From an uncultured Actinomyces sp. (GTDB lineage Bacteria; Actinomycetota; Actinomycetes; Actinomycetales; Actinomycetaceae), in the NCBI GenBank assembly GCA_938040725.1, contig CALHZX010000123.1, positions 1-59,621 of the forward strand: DNA of 59,621 bases, written 5' to 3'. Shown piece after piece: positions 1 to 8,259 of the stretch. Within the stretch, counting starts at the first letter, position 1. Every line of letters starts with the position of its first letter. The position numbers and the translations under genes were made by a program. The notes beneath the pieces are model-generated. The model ran no database searches, was not told the DNA's origin, and saw only the letters and a list, made by a program, of their open reading frames with translations.

Positions 1-644
1 TTCTGGGCGCCCTCGGGGGTGCGGTCGAGGTCGGAGACGGCCTCGTCGGCGCTGGACTTGTCCCAGGCGTGCTGGGGGAGGAGGGCAACCTTGTTGATCT
101 GGTTGTCAATGAACCAGGCCGGCGCGAACTTATCTTCGGTGGTGATGGAGAAGGAGTGCTCGTCGACGATCTTCAGCTCGGCGCCGTCGGGGAAGAAGCC
201 CTTCTTGTAGGAGGCCCACTCGTCCTTGTTGTTGGTGACGAGGTTCCACCAGAACTCAACGTCGCGGGTGGTGACGGGGGTGCCGTCGGACCACTTGGCG
301 TCGTCGCGCAGCTTGATGGTGAAGGTCTTACCGTCTTCGGAGACCTCGGGGACTGTGCCCAGGGACTTGGGCAGGTTGATCTTGTAGGGGGTGTCGGAGG
401 TGGACTTGTAGGCGAAGAGAGGGCGGTACATCGCTTGGATGAACTGTCCGTTTTCGCCCTGGGTGTAGCCCTTGGCAGAGACCGGGAAGATCCAGTTCGG
501 GGTGCGCGAGGCCATCGTGACCTCGTTCTTTCCGGTTTCCGAGGTAGTCGCGCGGTTGCTGCCACCACAGGCGGACAGGCCCAGAGTGGCGACCATTGCG
601 AGCGCCGCTCCGGTGGCGATCCACCGCTTCTTACTGAGATTCAT
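1..644 (-). CDS. Peptide-type ABC transporter substrate-binding lipoprotein, 3' end beyond the window
   Basis: Open on the minus strand from the ATG at 644 to the first base, about 214 codons, so it has no stop here. It begins with a lipoprotein signal peptide: positive start (KKRW), hydrophobic core, lipobox LSAC with the acylated Cys at residue 26. A stretch near residues 115-135 (WSDGTPVTTRDVEFWWN) is typical of family 5 solute-binding proteins (oligopeptide/dipeptide binders). The protein would sit lipid-anchored outside the membrane and feed an ABC importer whose permease genes probably lie beyond the window. GGAG lies 5-6 nt before the start, and a TATGAT -10-like box lies on the minus strand at 714-709. 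It is divergent from the ROK regulator and shares its control region. Family certain, ligand unknown. Confidence 0.9.
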   Translation of the reverse strand, partial: MNLSKKRWIATGAALAMVATLGLSACGGSNRATTSETGKNEVTMASRTPNWIFPVSAKGYTQGENGQFIQAMYRPLFAYKSTSDTPYKINLPKSLGTVPEVSEDGKTFTIKLRDDAKWSDGTPVTTRDVEFWWNLVTNNKDEWASYKKGFFPDGAELKIVDEHSFSITTEDKFAPAWFIDNQINKVALLPQHAWDKSSADEAVSDLDRTPEGAQ

Positions 645-746
645 GACTGCTCCAAATCAACGTTGATCGGGGGACACTGACGGGAGTCGACCCTGCCAGA
701 TGGCATACATCATATGACAGTTTGTCGGCCGATGTTGCCGCTATGA

Positions 747-813
747 CCAAAATTCGGAATGTTGCGAAAAAATAACGAAGAATTTTGGCGAAAGAAGTGC
801 CACACTTTCTTCG
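747..813. promoter_or_regulatory. Candidate operator: two adjacent inverted repeats between SBP and ROK genes
   Basis: A perfect 9-bp inverted repeat (CCAAAATTC at 747-755, GAATTTTGG at 780-788) is followed directly by a second one at 789-813, with arms CGAAAGAAGTG and CACTTTCTTCG (9 of 11 pairs) around CCA. Both lie between the divergent genes and just upstream of a CATAAT -10-like box at 820-825. ROK regulators bind such dyads, so autoregulation and control of the transporter is a reasonable inference. Confidence 0.5.
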
Positions 814-893
814 ATGAGGCATAATTAACGTGTTCTCGATGATGAGCGTTGTGTAACGTTGGAGTTACCGTATATCTATATGAAGGAGGTGTC

Positions 894-2042
894 ATGGCCA
901 CGCATGACGTCGATGAGACCGTCCTGACGCTGATCGGATCCGGTCAGGCGGATACGCGTCCCGCAATTGTCAAGCAAACCGGCCTTGCACCATCAACGAT
1001 TTCGGCGGCCGTCTCCCGCCTCGTTGAGGCGGGCAAAGTCGCAGAAGCGGACGAGTCTGTTTCGACCGGCGGGCGCAGGGCGCGGCGACTCGTTACTTCT
1101 GACGGAGCCGGCGCTCTTGCTCTCGTTGAACTGGGAGCCCACCACGGCCTCGTCACCCTGACGGATCCCACGCACGGAATAGGTGTCGCGAGCAGCCTCC
1201 TGATCGATATTGCGGAAGGCCCCCAGGTGGTGTTGGACGCCGTCATGGAGGAGGTGGCGCGCCAGGAAGAAGCTGCCGGCGTGCGGGTCGGCGGCCTTGC
1301 CCTGGCGGTTCCAGGCCCCGTGGACGCTGACCGTTCGCGCGTTATCCGCCCCGCCCGTATGCCCGGGTGGGATGGAATCAACGTTGCCGAGGCCGTGACG
1401 GAGCAATGCGGTCTGCCCGCCCTCATCGAAAATGACGCGCGCGCGGGAGCCATCGGTGAATCCGTGTACCGGCGTCGGCTGGAAGGCGTCGCCCCCATTG
1501 ACACGCTCATCTACATCAAGGCTGGCTCCGCCATCGGTGGCGCCTACCTTGTGGAGGGCGTGCCCCAGGTGGGCCAGGGTGGACTGGCCGGGGATATCTC
1601 GCATATCCCCGTCGAGGACGCCGCGGGACGCCCCTGCAAGTGCGGTAACGTCGGCTGCCTCGAAACAATCGCGTCCGCCGACTCGATCCGCGCGGACCTG
1701 GCCGCCGCCGGCCTCGTCTATGAGAACAACGCACAGCTTCTCGCCGCCGCACGCGACGGTATTCCCGAAGTTGCGACGGCCATCCGCCAGGCGGGAACCC
1801 TTCTGGGCCACAGCGTCGCCCACCTCGTGTCCTTCCTGGCACCTCAGGGAGTCATCGTCGGAGGAGCCCTCTCCGCCGTCGATGCCTTCAGTGCCGGAGT
1901 GCGCGCCGCACTCCACCAATCCTGCCTCCCCTCGATCATGGAACACCTCGTGATCGAATCGTCTCGATCAGGGCGCGAAGCCGCGCTCTGGGGACTCTCC
2001 ACACTTACCCCCTCGAAGATCTCAAAGGAGAATCGCTCATGA
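894..2042 (+). CDS. ROK-family transcriptional regulator (sugar-responsive repressor)
   Basis: 382 residues. An N-terminal winged-helix segment (about residues 8-60, with TGLAPSTISAAVSRL as recognition helix) precedes a ROK sugar-kinase-like body. The zinc motif CKCGNVGCLE is present (CxCGxxGCxE), as in NagC/Mlc/XylR-type regulators. The start at 894 is chosen because AAGGAGGT lies 5 nt upstream; an upstream in-frame TTG at 849 lacks support. Its stop overlaps the next ATG (ATGA), so it heads the operon. The effector is likely a phosphorylated or free sugar handled by the downstream kinase or nagB; this is inference from context. Confidence 0.88.
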   Translation: MATHDVDETVLTLIGSGQADTRPAIVKQTGLAPSTISAAVSRLVEAGKVAEADESVSTGGRRARRLVTSDGAGALALVELGAHHGLVTLTDPTHGIGVASSLLIDIAEGPQVVLDAVMEEVARQEEAAGVRVGGLALAVPGPVDADRSRVIRPARMPGWDGINVAEAVTEQCGLPALIENDARAGAIGESVYRRRLEGVAPIDTLIYIKAGSAIGGAYLVEGVPQVGQGGLAGDISHIPVEDAAGRPCKCGNVGCLETIASADSIRADLAAAGLVYENNAQLLAAARDGIPEVATAIRQAGTLLGHSVAHLVSFLAPQGVIVGGALSAVDAFSAGVRAALHQSCLPSIMEHLVIESSRSGREAALWGLSTLTPSKISKENRS

Positions 2043-3496
2043 CCAAGCCCCGCATCGCGGTTGCCGGCATTCACATCGAATCCTCGACGTTTACCCCCTA
2101 CATCTCGACGGCCGACGACTTCATCGTCACGCGCGGCGAGGAACTGATGGACCGCTTCTACTGGCGCGACGAGGACTGGGCCACCCAGATCGAGTGGATC
2201 CCCGTCCTGCACTCGCGCGCCCTGCCCGGCGGTGTCGTCGAGCGTGGCGCCTACGACGCCTGGAAGGCCGAAATCCTCGACGGACTCGCCGCTGCCGGTC
2301 CCCTCGACGGCCTCTTCTTCGACATCCACGGTGCAATGAGCGTCCAAGGCATGGACGATGCGGAAGGCGACCTTATTAACGCCATCCGCGGTGTCATCGG
2401 ACACGAGCCCATGGTCAGCGCCTCGATGGACCTGCACGGAAACGTCTCCCAGGACCTCTTCGACGGCTGCGACATCCTGACCTGCTACCGCCTCGCACCC
2501 CACGAGGACGCCCTCGAGTCGCGCCGTCGCGCCGCCTACAACCTGGGCATGCGCCTCCTGAACGGGCAGCCCAAGCCCGTCAAGGCCCTCGTGCACGTCC
2601 CCGTCCTGCTGCCGGGTGAGAAGACCTCGACCCGCATCGAGCCCGCCAAGTCCCTGTACAAGATGATCGACCCCATCGAAGCCATGGACGGCATCCTCGA
2701 CGCCGCAATCTGGATCGGCTTCGCATGGGCGGACCAGCCACGCTGCAAGGGTGCGGTCGTCGTGACCGGCGACGACGCGGAACTCGTCAAGGAGCAGGCC
2801 GAGCGTATTGGCCAGTACTTCTGGGATGTGCACGACCGCTTCGAGTTCGTTGCCCCCGTCGCCTCCATGGAAGAGTGCCTGGCCGCCGCCGAGGAGGGAC
2901 CCAAGCCCTTCTTCATCTCTGACTCCGGCGACAACCCGGGTGCCGGCGGCGCCGACGACGTGACGGTTGCGCTCGCGGCCCTGCTGAAGTGGAAGCCCGT
3001 CCAGGAGGCAACGCTTGACGTCATCTATGCCTCGATCATCGACCCTGCCGCGGCCGCAGTCGCGTGGGAGGCCGGCGTGGGTGCCGAGGTGGACCTCAAG
3101 GTTGGTGGACGCATCGACACCCGCGAGCCCGGAACGCTGAGCGTGCGCGCCACGGTCGAGGCCCTCGCCGATGATCCGATGGGTGGGCACACCGCCCTGC
3201 TGCGCACGGGTGGCCTGCGCTTCATTGTCACCACGAACCGCAACCAGTACACGATGTACTGCCAGTTCGAGCTGCTTGGCGTGGACATCACCACCGCCGA
3301 CGTCGTCGTCGTCAAGATCGGCTACCTTGAGCCCGACCTGTACGAGACTCAGAAGGGCTGGCTCATGGCGCTGACCCCCGGAGGTGTCGACCAGGATCTC
3401 ATCCGCCTCGGGCACCACAAGATCGACCGCCCGATGTTCCCCTTCGATCCCGACATGGCAGATCCTGATCTGCATGCACAGGTCGTTGAACCATGA
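2039..3496 (+). CDS. M81 family metallopeptidase (MlrC/microcystinase-like)
   Basis: 485 residues, the usual length of the M81/MlrC family, with the N-terminal metallopeptidase region (to about residue 290) and the MlrC C-terminal domain. Candidate metal ligands fit the family: HxE at His12/Glu14 near the N terminus, DIHG (Asp95, His97) and DLHG (Asp131, His133). Members hydrolyse amide bonds in small or cyclic peptides such as linearised microcystin; the substrate here is unknown. It overlaps the ROK regulator upstream and the ROK kinase downstream by 4 nt each, so all three are translationally coupled. There is no signal peptide, so it acts in the cytosol, probably on an imported compound. 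Confidence 0.87.
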   Translation: MTKPRIAVAGIHIESSTFTPYISTADDFIVTRGEELMDRFYWRDEDWATQIEWIPVLHSRALPGGVVERGAYDAWKAEILDGLAAAGPLDGLFFDIHGAMSVQGMDDAEGDLINAIRGVIGHEPMVSASMDLHGNVSQDLFDGCDILTCYRLAPHEDALESRRRAAYNLGMRLLNGQPKPVKALVHVPVLLPGEKTSTRIEPAKSLYKMIDPIEAMDGILDAAIWIGFAWADQPRCKGAVVVTGDDAELVKEQAERIGQYFWDVHDRFEFVAPVASMEECLAAAEEGPKPFFISDSGDNPGAGGADDVTVALAALLKWKPVQEATLDVIYASIIDPAAAAVAWEAGVGAEVDLKVGGRIDTREPGTLSVRATVEALADDPMGGHTALLRTGGLRFIVTTNRNQYTMYCQFELLGVDITTADVVVVKIGYLEPDLYETQKGWLMALTPGGVDQDLIRLGHHKIDRPMFPFDPDMADPDLHAQVVEP

Positions 3497-4425
3497 GTGC
3501 CGTGAAGGATTCCCAGGGGCCGGTATTCGCCGGCATCGACATCGGCGGCACGTCCATCAAATGGATGATCGTCGATGAGGCGGGATCGATCCTCACGCAG
3601 GGAAACGAACCCACCGATCGTGAGGCCGTAGCCGAGCAGGTGGGGCGCATCGGTGCCCGGCTTGCCAGCGGCTACCCGGGACTGGTCGGTTGTGGCCTGA
3701 TCTGCCCCGGCCTCGTCGACGAGGAGAGTGGGACCGTCGTGTATGCGGCGAACCTGGAGCTGCGTGGCGTCCAGCTGGCGCGCGCAGTCGAGGAAGCCAC
3801 GGGAGTGCCGGCCGCGCTCATGCACGACGGGCGCGCTGCGGGACTGGCCGAGGGGCTCCTCGGTGCTGGTCGCGGAGCTTCCTCCTTCCTGATGATGCCC
3901 ATCGGCACCGGTATCTCCGTGGCCCTCATGCTGGGCGAGAGCCTGTGGAGTGGCGCGACGTTCAGTGCCGGAGAGGTCGGGCACGCCCCCGTCTTCCCGG
4001 GCGGTGAGTCCTGCCGCTGCGGTTCGCGCGGCTGTCTGGAGGTCTACGCTTCGGCGAAGGGCATCGCGAGGCGCTACGAGCAGGCAACCGGCGAGGACAT
4101 CGGTGCGAAGGCTATCGAAGCCGGCATCGGCACCGATCCTGTGGCGACCGAGGTGTGGAACACCGCCGTGCGCGCCCTCGCCCTCTCGCTGACCCACATG
4201 ACGCTCACCGTCGACGTTGAGCGCATTATCATCGGCGGCGGCCTGTCGCACGCGGGTGAGCACCTGCTGGCGCCGCTGCGCGAAGAGTTTGCCTCGATGC
4301 TGACATTCCGTGACGCCCCCGAGATCGTCCGCGCTTCCCTTGGGGGAGCGGGTGGCCGTTGGGGTGCGGCGATCCTGGCCGCCCGCGTGGGTGGCTCGAC
4401 GTGCTACGAAAGGTGGCAGCCGTGA
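3493..4425 (+). CDS. ROK-family sugar kinase (glucokinase/N-acetylhexosamine kinase type)
   Basis: 310 residues. The phosphate-binding loop DIGGTS lies at residues 16-21, and the ROK zinc motif CRCGSRGCLE near residue 175. It lacks the winged helix of the upstream regulator, so it is the enzyme rather than a repressor. It should phosphorylate a hexose or amino sugar at C6 using ATP. The start ATG overlaps the M81 stop (ATGA), and its own stop overlaps the GTG start of the CutC gene. With nagB just downstream, N-acetylglucosamine, N-acetylmannosamine or a related sugar is a fair guess; specificity cannot be read from sequence alone. Confidence 0.88.
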   Translation: MSAVKDSQGPVFAGIDIGGTSIKWMIVDEAGSILTQGNEPTDREAVAEQVGRIGARLASGYPGLVGCGLICPGLVDEESGTVVYAANLELRGVQLARAVEEATGVPAALMHDGRAAGLAEGLLGAGRGASSFLMMPIGTGISVALMLGESLWSGATFSAGEVGHAPVFPGGESCRCGSRGCLEVYASAKGIARRYEQATGEDIGAKAIEAGIGTDPVATEVWNTAVRALALSLTHMTLTVDVERIIIGGGLSHAGEHLLAPLREEFASMLTFRDAPEIVRASLGGAGGRWGAAILAARVGGSTCYERWQP

Positions 4426-5102
4426 CCGTTGTTGAGATTTGCGTGGAAGATGCGCTCGGCGTGCGCCGTGCGCGCGACGGGGGAGCGGATCGCATCGAGA
4501 TCTGCACCGACCTGTCATGCGGCGGCCTGACCCCCGCGTTCGACGAAGTGGCCGCCGCCCTCGAGGTGGCGCCCGCCGGTGGCGTTCAGGTGCTCGTGCG
4601 CCCGCGCCCCGGGGACTTCGTACACACGCGCGAAGAGGTGGACCGAATCGCCTCCGACATCGTGACCCTCTCGTCGACCGGTCGGGGCGCGTCGGTGCCC
4701 CTCGGCTTCGTCGTCGGAGTCATCACGCGTGACGGGCAGATCGACGTGGATGCGGCTGCGCGCCTGCGCGATGTGGCTGAAGATGCGCCGCTGACCTTCC
4801 ACCGTGGCTTCGACCAGGTCGTGGACCAGGATCGCGGCCTCGACGTTCTCATGGAACTCGGCTACGACCGAGTGTTGACGACGGGTGGCGATCCGGCGGT
4901 CGCGCAGCCGGGTTCTCTCGCCCGGCTTGTTGAGCGCGGGGGAGACGACATCATCATCCTGGTGTCGGGTGGCCTGCGTGCTCACAACGTCGCCGAGGTC
5001 GTGGCGGCTTCGGGTGCCCGCGAAGTCCACATGCGTGCACCGGGGACCTGCGGTACCGATCAGGCGGAGGTCGAGCGAATCGTCGCTGCTCTGCACGGAT
5101 AG
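4422..5102 (+). CDS. cutC: CutC-family TIM-barrel protein
   Basis: 226 residues; E. coli CutC is about 248. The N terminus VEICVEDALGVRRARDGGADRIEIC matches CutC starts when the GTG at 4422 is used. That codon overlaps the stop of the ROK kinase and follows an AAAGGTGG ribosome site. The family was first named for copper homeostasis, but copper handling has weak support in many bacteria. The barrel fold and its place in a sugar/peptide operon suggest an enzyme of the same pathway. The start is 21 codons downstream of the longest possible reading frame. Confidence 0.85.
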   Translation: MTVVEICVEDALGVRRARDGGADRIEICTDLSCGGLTPAFDEVAAALEVAPAGGVQVLVRPRPGDFVHTREEVDRIASDIVTLSSTGRGASVPLGFVVGVITRDGQIDVDAAARLRDVAEDAPLTFHRGFDQVVDQDRGLDVLMELGYDRVLTTGGDPAVAQPGSLARLVERGGDDIIILVSGGLRAHNVAEVVAASGAREVHMRAPGTCGTDQAEVERIVAALHG

Positions 5103-5141
5103 CCCAGCTCACACATTTTTGGAAAATCCTCATCGATTCGT

Positions 5142-5170
5142 CTGACAAATCGACGTCAGCAGTGTAAGGT
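5142..5170 (+). promoter_or_regulatory. nagB promoter, predicted leaderless
   Basis: -35 CTGACA at 5142-5147, a 17-nt spacer and -10 TAAGGT at 5165-5170. The start codon follows after only 7 nt, so transcription should begin at or next to the A of the ATG. Confidence 0.7.
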
Positions 5171-5177
5171 TAAACAC

Positions 5178-5951
5178 ATGAGAATTGGAATTTTCAACGA
5201 TGAAGATCAGATCGCATCCCTCGCAGCGGACCGCATCCTCGAGGTGTACCGCGCTAAGCCGAACTTTGTGCTCGGCCTGGCCACCGGTTCCTCGCCGCTG
5301 AAGCTCTACGCTGAGCTTGTGCGCCGCTACGAAGCCGGTCAGATCTCGTTTGCCCAGGTTCGCTCCTACAACCTCGACGAGTACGTGGGCCTGCCCCGCG
5401 ACCACTACGAGGGCTACGCGAACTTCATCCACCGCAACCTCGTCGACCTCGTCGACATGCCCGAGGGTGCGGCACACGGCCCCGACGGCTGGTGCGATGA
5501 CCTCGATGCCGGCGCTGCCGCCTACGATGAGGCCATCAAGGCCGACGGTGGCATCGATATCCAGGTCCTCGGCATCGGAAGCGATGGCCACATCGGCTTC
5601 AACGAGCCCGGCGGCACCCTCGCGTCACGTACCCATGTGGGCGTCCTGACCGAGCAGACCCGCCGTGACAACGCCCGCTTCTTCGATGGCGACATCGACC
5701 AGGTCCCCACGCACTGCGTGACCCAGGGCCTGGGTACGATCATGGACTCGCGCGCCCACATTTTCATCGCCACCGGTGAGGGCAAGGCCGACGCGGTCAA
5801 GGCCATGATCGAGGGCGGCGTGACCCAGCGCTGGCCTGCATCCATCCTCCAGCACCACCCCGATGTCACCGTGCTCCTCGACGAGGCTGCCGCCTCCAAG
5901 CTCGAGCTCGCAGACTTCTACAAGGAGGTCTGGGAGAAGGAACACCTGTGA
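5178..5951 (+). CDS. nagB: Glucosamine-6-phosphate deaminase
   Basis: 257 residues. It converts glucosamine-6-phosphate to fructose-6-phosphate plus ammonia in the cytosol. Active-site residues align with E. coli NagB: Asp67 in LDEYVGL, Asp136 and His138 in GSDGHIGF, Glu143 in FNEPGG; the phosphate loop ATGSSP lies at 35-40. It has its own -35/-10 pair and no Shine-Dalgarno, and is transcribed from a promoter 70 nt after cutC. It supplies the glycolytic exit for amino sugars and supports the view that the upstream ROK kinase acts on an amino sugar. Confidence 0.95.
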   Translation: MRIGIFNDEDQIASLAADRILEVYRAKPNFVLGLATGSSPLKLYAELVRRYEAGQISFAQVRSYNLDEYVGLPRDHYEGYANFIHRNLVDLVDMPEGAAHGPDGWCDDLDAGAAAYDEAIKADGGIDIQVLGIGSDGHIGFNEPGGTLASRTHVGVLTEQTRRDNARFFDGDIDQVPTHCVTQGLGTIMDSRAHIFIATGEGKADAVKAMIEGGVTQRWPASILQHHPDVTVLLDEAAASKLELADFYKEVWEKEHL

Positions 5952-5973
5952 GATAGGTTCCCCATCCGACCGT

Positions 5974-6003
5974 GCCCCGGCCTCGTCAATGCGAGGTCGG
6001 GGC
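5974..6003 (+). terminator. Terminator hairpin after nagB (dispersed GGCCTCGT family)
   Basis: GCCCCGGCCTCG pairs with CGAGGTCGGGGC (one G-T wobble) around a 6-nt loop, followed by CTTATT. Member of the repeated hairpin family seen across the window. Confidence 0.7.
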
Positions 6004-6072
6004 CTTATTGTGAGCGTCGCTTCTTCGCTTGGAGCGCACGCGTGCCACCCGTTGGAAGCATCCCCAGGCACG

Positions 6073-6078
6073 TACAAT
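6073..6078 (+). promoter_or_regulatory. -10 box TACAAT for the DUF3039 gene
   Basis: TACAAT ends 7 nt before the ATG at 6086. TTGGAA at 6052-6057 is a possible -35 with a short 15-nt spacer. No ribosome site lies between, so a leaderless transcript is expected. Confidence 0.6.
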
Positions 6079-6085
6079 AGATCCC

Positions 6086-6418
6086 ATGCGTAATGCCCTC
6101 GACGAACCCACCGGCCCCTCCGCGCCCTCCGGTCCCTCCACCGCGTCCTCGACCGGTCTGCTGGAGCGTACCGAGACCCGCAAGGAGCGCACGGACGGCG
6201 ACGGCGACCGCTTTGCCCACTTCGTGCGCAAGGACAAGGCGAACTCCTCCATGGTGACGGGCCAGCCCGTCGTCGCCCTGTGTGGCAAGGTGTGGATCCC
6301 TACCCGCGACGCCTCGCAGTACCCGGTGTGCCCCACCTGCAGGGAGCTGCGTGATTCGATGGGTAAGAACGGGCGTAACTGGCCCTTCTCCGATGGAGGA
6401 AAGGGCTCAGACAAGTGA
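6086..6418 (+). CDS. DUF3039 domain-containing protein
   Basis: 110 residues, small and acidic/polar. A Cys-rich C-terminal part (VALCGKVWIP, then CPTCREL) looks like a small zinc-binding motif. This is the actinobacterial DUF3039 family, usually found directly before the helicase that follows here. Function unknown. The ATG at 6086 is preferred because a good -10 box sits 7 nt upstream; a longer upstream reading lacks support. Its TGA overlaps the GTG start of the helicase, which suggests coupled translation and a functional pair. Confidence 0.82.
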   Translation: MRNALDEPTGPSAPSGPSTASSTGLLERTETRKERTDGDGDRFAHFVRKDKANSSMVTGQPVVALCGKVWIPTRDASQYPVCPTCRELRDSMGKNGRNWPFSDGGKGSDK

Positions 6419-8157
6419 GCGAGGCGACCCGGCGCGCACCCGTTGGCAGGCTGCGCGCCTGGCAGGCCGCTGCCTTGGATCGTTACATGGCCTCGTCCCC
6501 GCGCGACTTCCTGGCGGTCGCGACCCCGGGCGCAGGTAAGACGACCTTCGCTCTGACCCTTGCGACCGAGCTGATTGCGCGCGGCGTCGTCGACAAGCTG
6601 ACCGTCGTGTGCCCCACCGAGCACCTCAAGGGGCAGTGGGCCTCGAGCGCCGCACGCTTCGGTATTCACATCGACCCTGACTTCACGAACTCTCAGGGCG
6701 TGGCCGGCTCGCACTTCGACGGTGTGGCCATCACCTACGCGCAGATCGGCTCCAACCCGGCCGTTCACGCCGCCCGCACCCGCGCCTACCGTACTCTCGT
6801 CATCCTCGACGAGATCCACCACGCCGGCGACTCCCTGTCGTGGGGCGACGGCGTGCGCGAGGCCTTCACGGACGCGACGCGCCGCCTGGCCCTGACGGGC
6901 ACGCCCTTCCGCTCCGACACCTCTCCGATTCCCTTCGTCACCTACGAGGAGGATGAGGAGGGTATCCGGCGTTCGCGCGCGGACTACACCTACGGCTACG
7001 GCGACGCCCTCAAGGAGGGCGTCGTGCGCCCCGTCCTGTTCATGTCCTACTCCGGACAGATGGCCTGGCGCACCAACGCGGGTGACGAGGTTAGTGCCCG
7101 CCTGGGCGAGCCCCTCACCAAGGACATGATGAAGCAGGCGTGGCGCACCGCGCTGGACCCCAAGGGTGAGTGGATCCCCGCCGTCCTGCGTGCCGCTGAC
7201 CTGCGCCTTGAGGAGGTGCGCCGCGCCGTGCCCGACGCGGGCGGCCTCGTCATCGCCTCGAACCAGGAGCATGCGCGTGCCTACGCCCGCCACCTGCGCC
7301 TCATTACCGGCAAGGCTCCCACGATCGTCCTCTCTGACGATGCAGATGCTTCCGACCGTATTTCTGAGTTTGCCGACTCCACCGACAAGTGGATGGTCGC
7401 CGTGCGCATGGTGTCCGAGGGCGTCGACGTGCCTCGCCTCGCCGTCGGCGTCTATGCGACCAACGCCTCGACGCCTCTGTTCTTCGCCCAGGCGATCGGC
7501 CGCTACGTGCGTGCCCGGCGCCGCGGCGAGACGGCCACCGTCTTCATCCCCTCCGTCGTGCCCCTCCTGACCCTCGCAGGCGGCATGGAGATCGAACGCG
7601 ACCACGCGCTGGACCGCCCCAAGCGCGAGGAAGCCAGCGAAGACGACATGTGGAACCCCGAGGATGCCCTCGTTGCTGCCGCAAACCGCGAGGAAAAGGC
7701 GTCCTCCGACCTGCTCTCCCAGTTCGAGGTCCTGGGTGCGGACGCCGAGTTCGACGGTGTCCTCTTCGACGGTGCAGCGTGGGGCGCGGGCGCCGAGGTC
7801 GGCTCCGAGGAAGAACAGGAATACCTGGGTATTCCCGGCCTGCTGGATGCCGACCAGGTGACGACCTTGCTGCGAGCTCGCCAGGCCGACCAGGTTGCCG
7901 CCCAGAAGAAGAACCGAGCTGCCCAGAAGATGCGCGAGGAGAACGCTGGCATCCCGGCTCACAAGCTGCGTGCCGCCAAGCGCAAGGAACTCCAGCATCT
8001 GGTCTCTACGTGGTCGCGCCGCTCCGGCGAAACCCACGCGACCATCCACTCGCGTCTGCGCTCGCGCTGCGGCGGCCCCGAGGTCGCACAGGCGACGACC
8101 GAGCAGATTGAGGCGCGCATCGCCCTGCTGCGCGAGTGGTTCGTCGGCCGCCATTGA
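6415..8157 (+). CDS. Superfamily 2 DEAD/DEAH-box helicase (actinobacterial, DUF3039-linked)
   Basis: 580 residues. Walker A motif ATPGAGKTTFA near residue 40, Walker B DEIHH near residue 130, motif III LTGTPFRSD, and a helicase C domain with the QAIGRYVRAR arginine-finger segment (motif VI). The fold resembles XPB/RadD-like SF2 helicases. The C-terminal third is charged and partly coiled (QKKNRAAQKMREEN). GTG start at 6415 overlaps the upstream stop. The role is probably DNA or RNA remodelling; no specific pathway is established from the sequence. Confidence 0.88.
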   Translation: MSEATRRAPVGRLRAWQAAALDRYMASSPRDFLAVATPGAGKTTFALTLATELIARGVVDKLTVVCPTEHLKGQWASSAARFGIHIDPDFTNSQGVAGSHFDGVAITYAQIGSNPAVHAARTRAYRTLVILDEIHHAGDSLSWGDGVREAFTDATRRLALTGTPFRSDTSPIPFVTYEEDEEGIRRSRADYTYGYGDALKEGVVRPVLFMSYSGQMAWRTNAGDEVSARLGEPLTKDMMKQAWRTALDPKGEWIPAVLRAADLRLEEVRRAVPDAGGLVIASNQEHARAYARHLRLITGKAPTIVLSDDADASDRISEFADSTDKWMVAVRMVSEGVDVPRLAVGVYATNASTPLFFAQAIGRYVRARRRGETATVFIPSVVPLLTLAGGMEIERDHALDRPKREEASEDDMWNPEDALVAAANREEKASSDLLSQFEVLGADAEFDGVLFDGAAWGAGAEVGSEEEQEYLGIPGLLDADQVTTLLRARQADQVAAQKKNRAAQKMREENAGIPAHKLRAAKRKELQHLVSTWSRRSGETHATIHSRLRSRCGGPEVAQATTEQIEARIALLREWFVGRH

Positions 8158-8193
8158 CGCGCCCCGCCGCTCGCGGCGCCCCTGACGCATAAC

Positions 8194-8237
8194 AAGCTCC
8201 GGCCTCGTCCCTCCTGAGAAGGACGAGGCCGGAGCTT
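8194..8237. terminator. Bidirectional terminator between helicase and pncB
   Basis: A perfect 17-bp stem (8194-8210 with 8221-8237, arm AAGCTCCGGCCTCGTCC) around a 10-nt loop between convergent genes. Its core is the dispersed GGCCTCGTCC motif. Confidence 0.85.
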
Positions 8238-8259
8238 CGTTGTGAGTGCGAGCTGAGGG

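Noticed and set aside
19..680. Long plus-strand frames in the first 680 bases
   Set aside because: They are antisense to the lipoprotein gene, which has a signal peptide, lipobox and family 5 motif on the minus strand.
844..893. TTG start at 849 for the ROK regulator
   Set aside because: It has no ribosome site, whereas ATG 894 follows AAGGAGGT; the extra residues do not resemble any winged-helix start.
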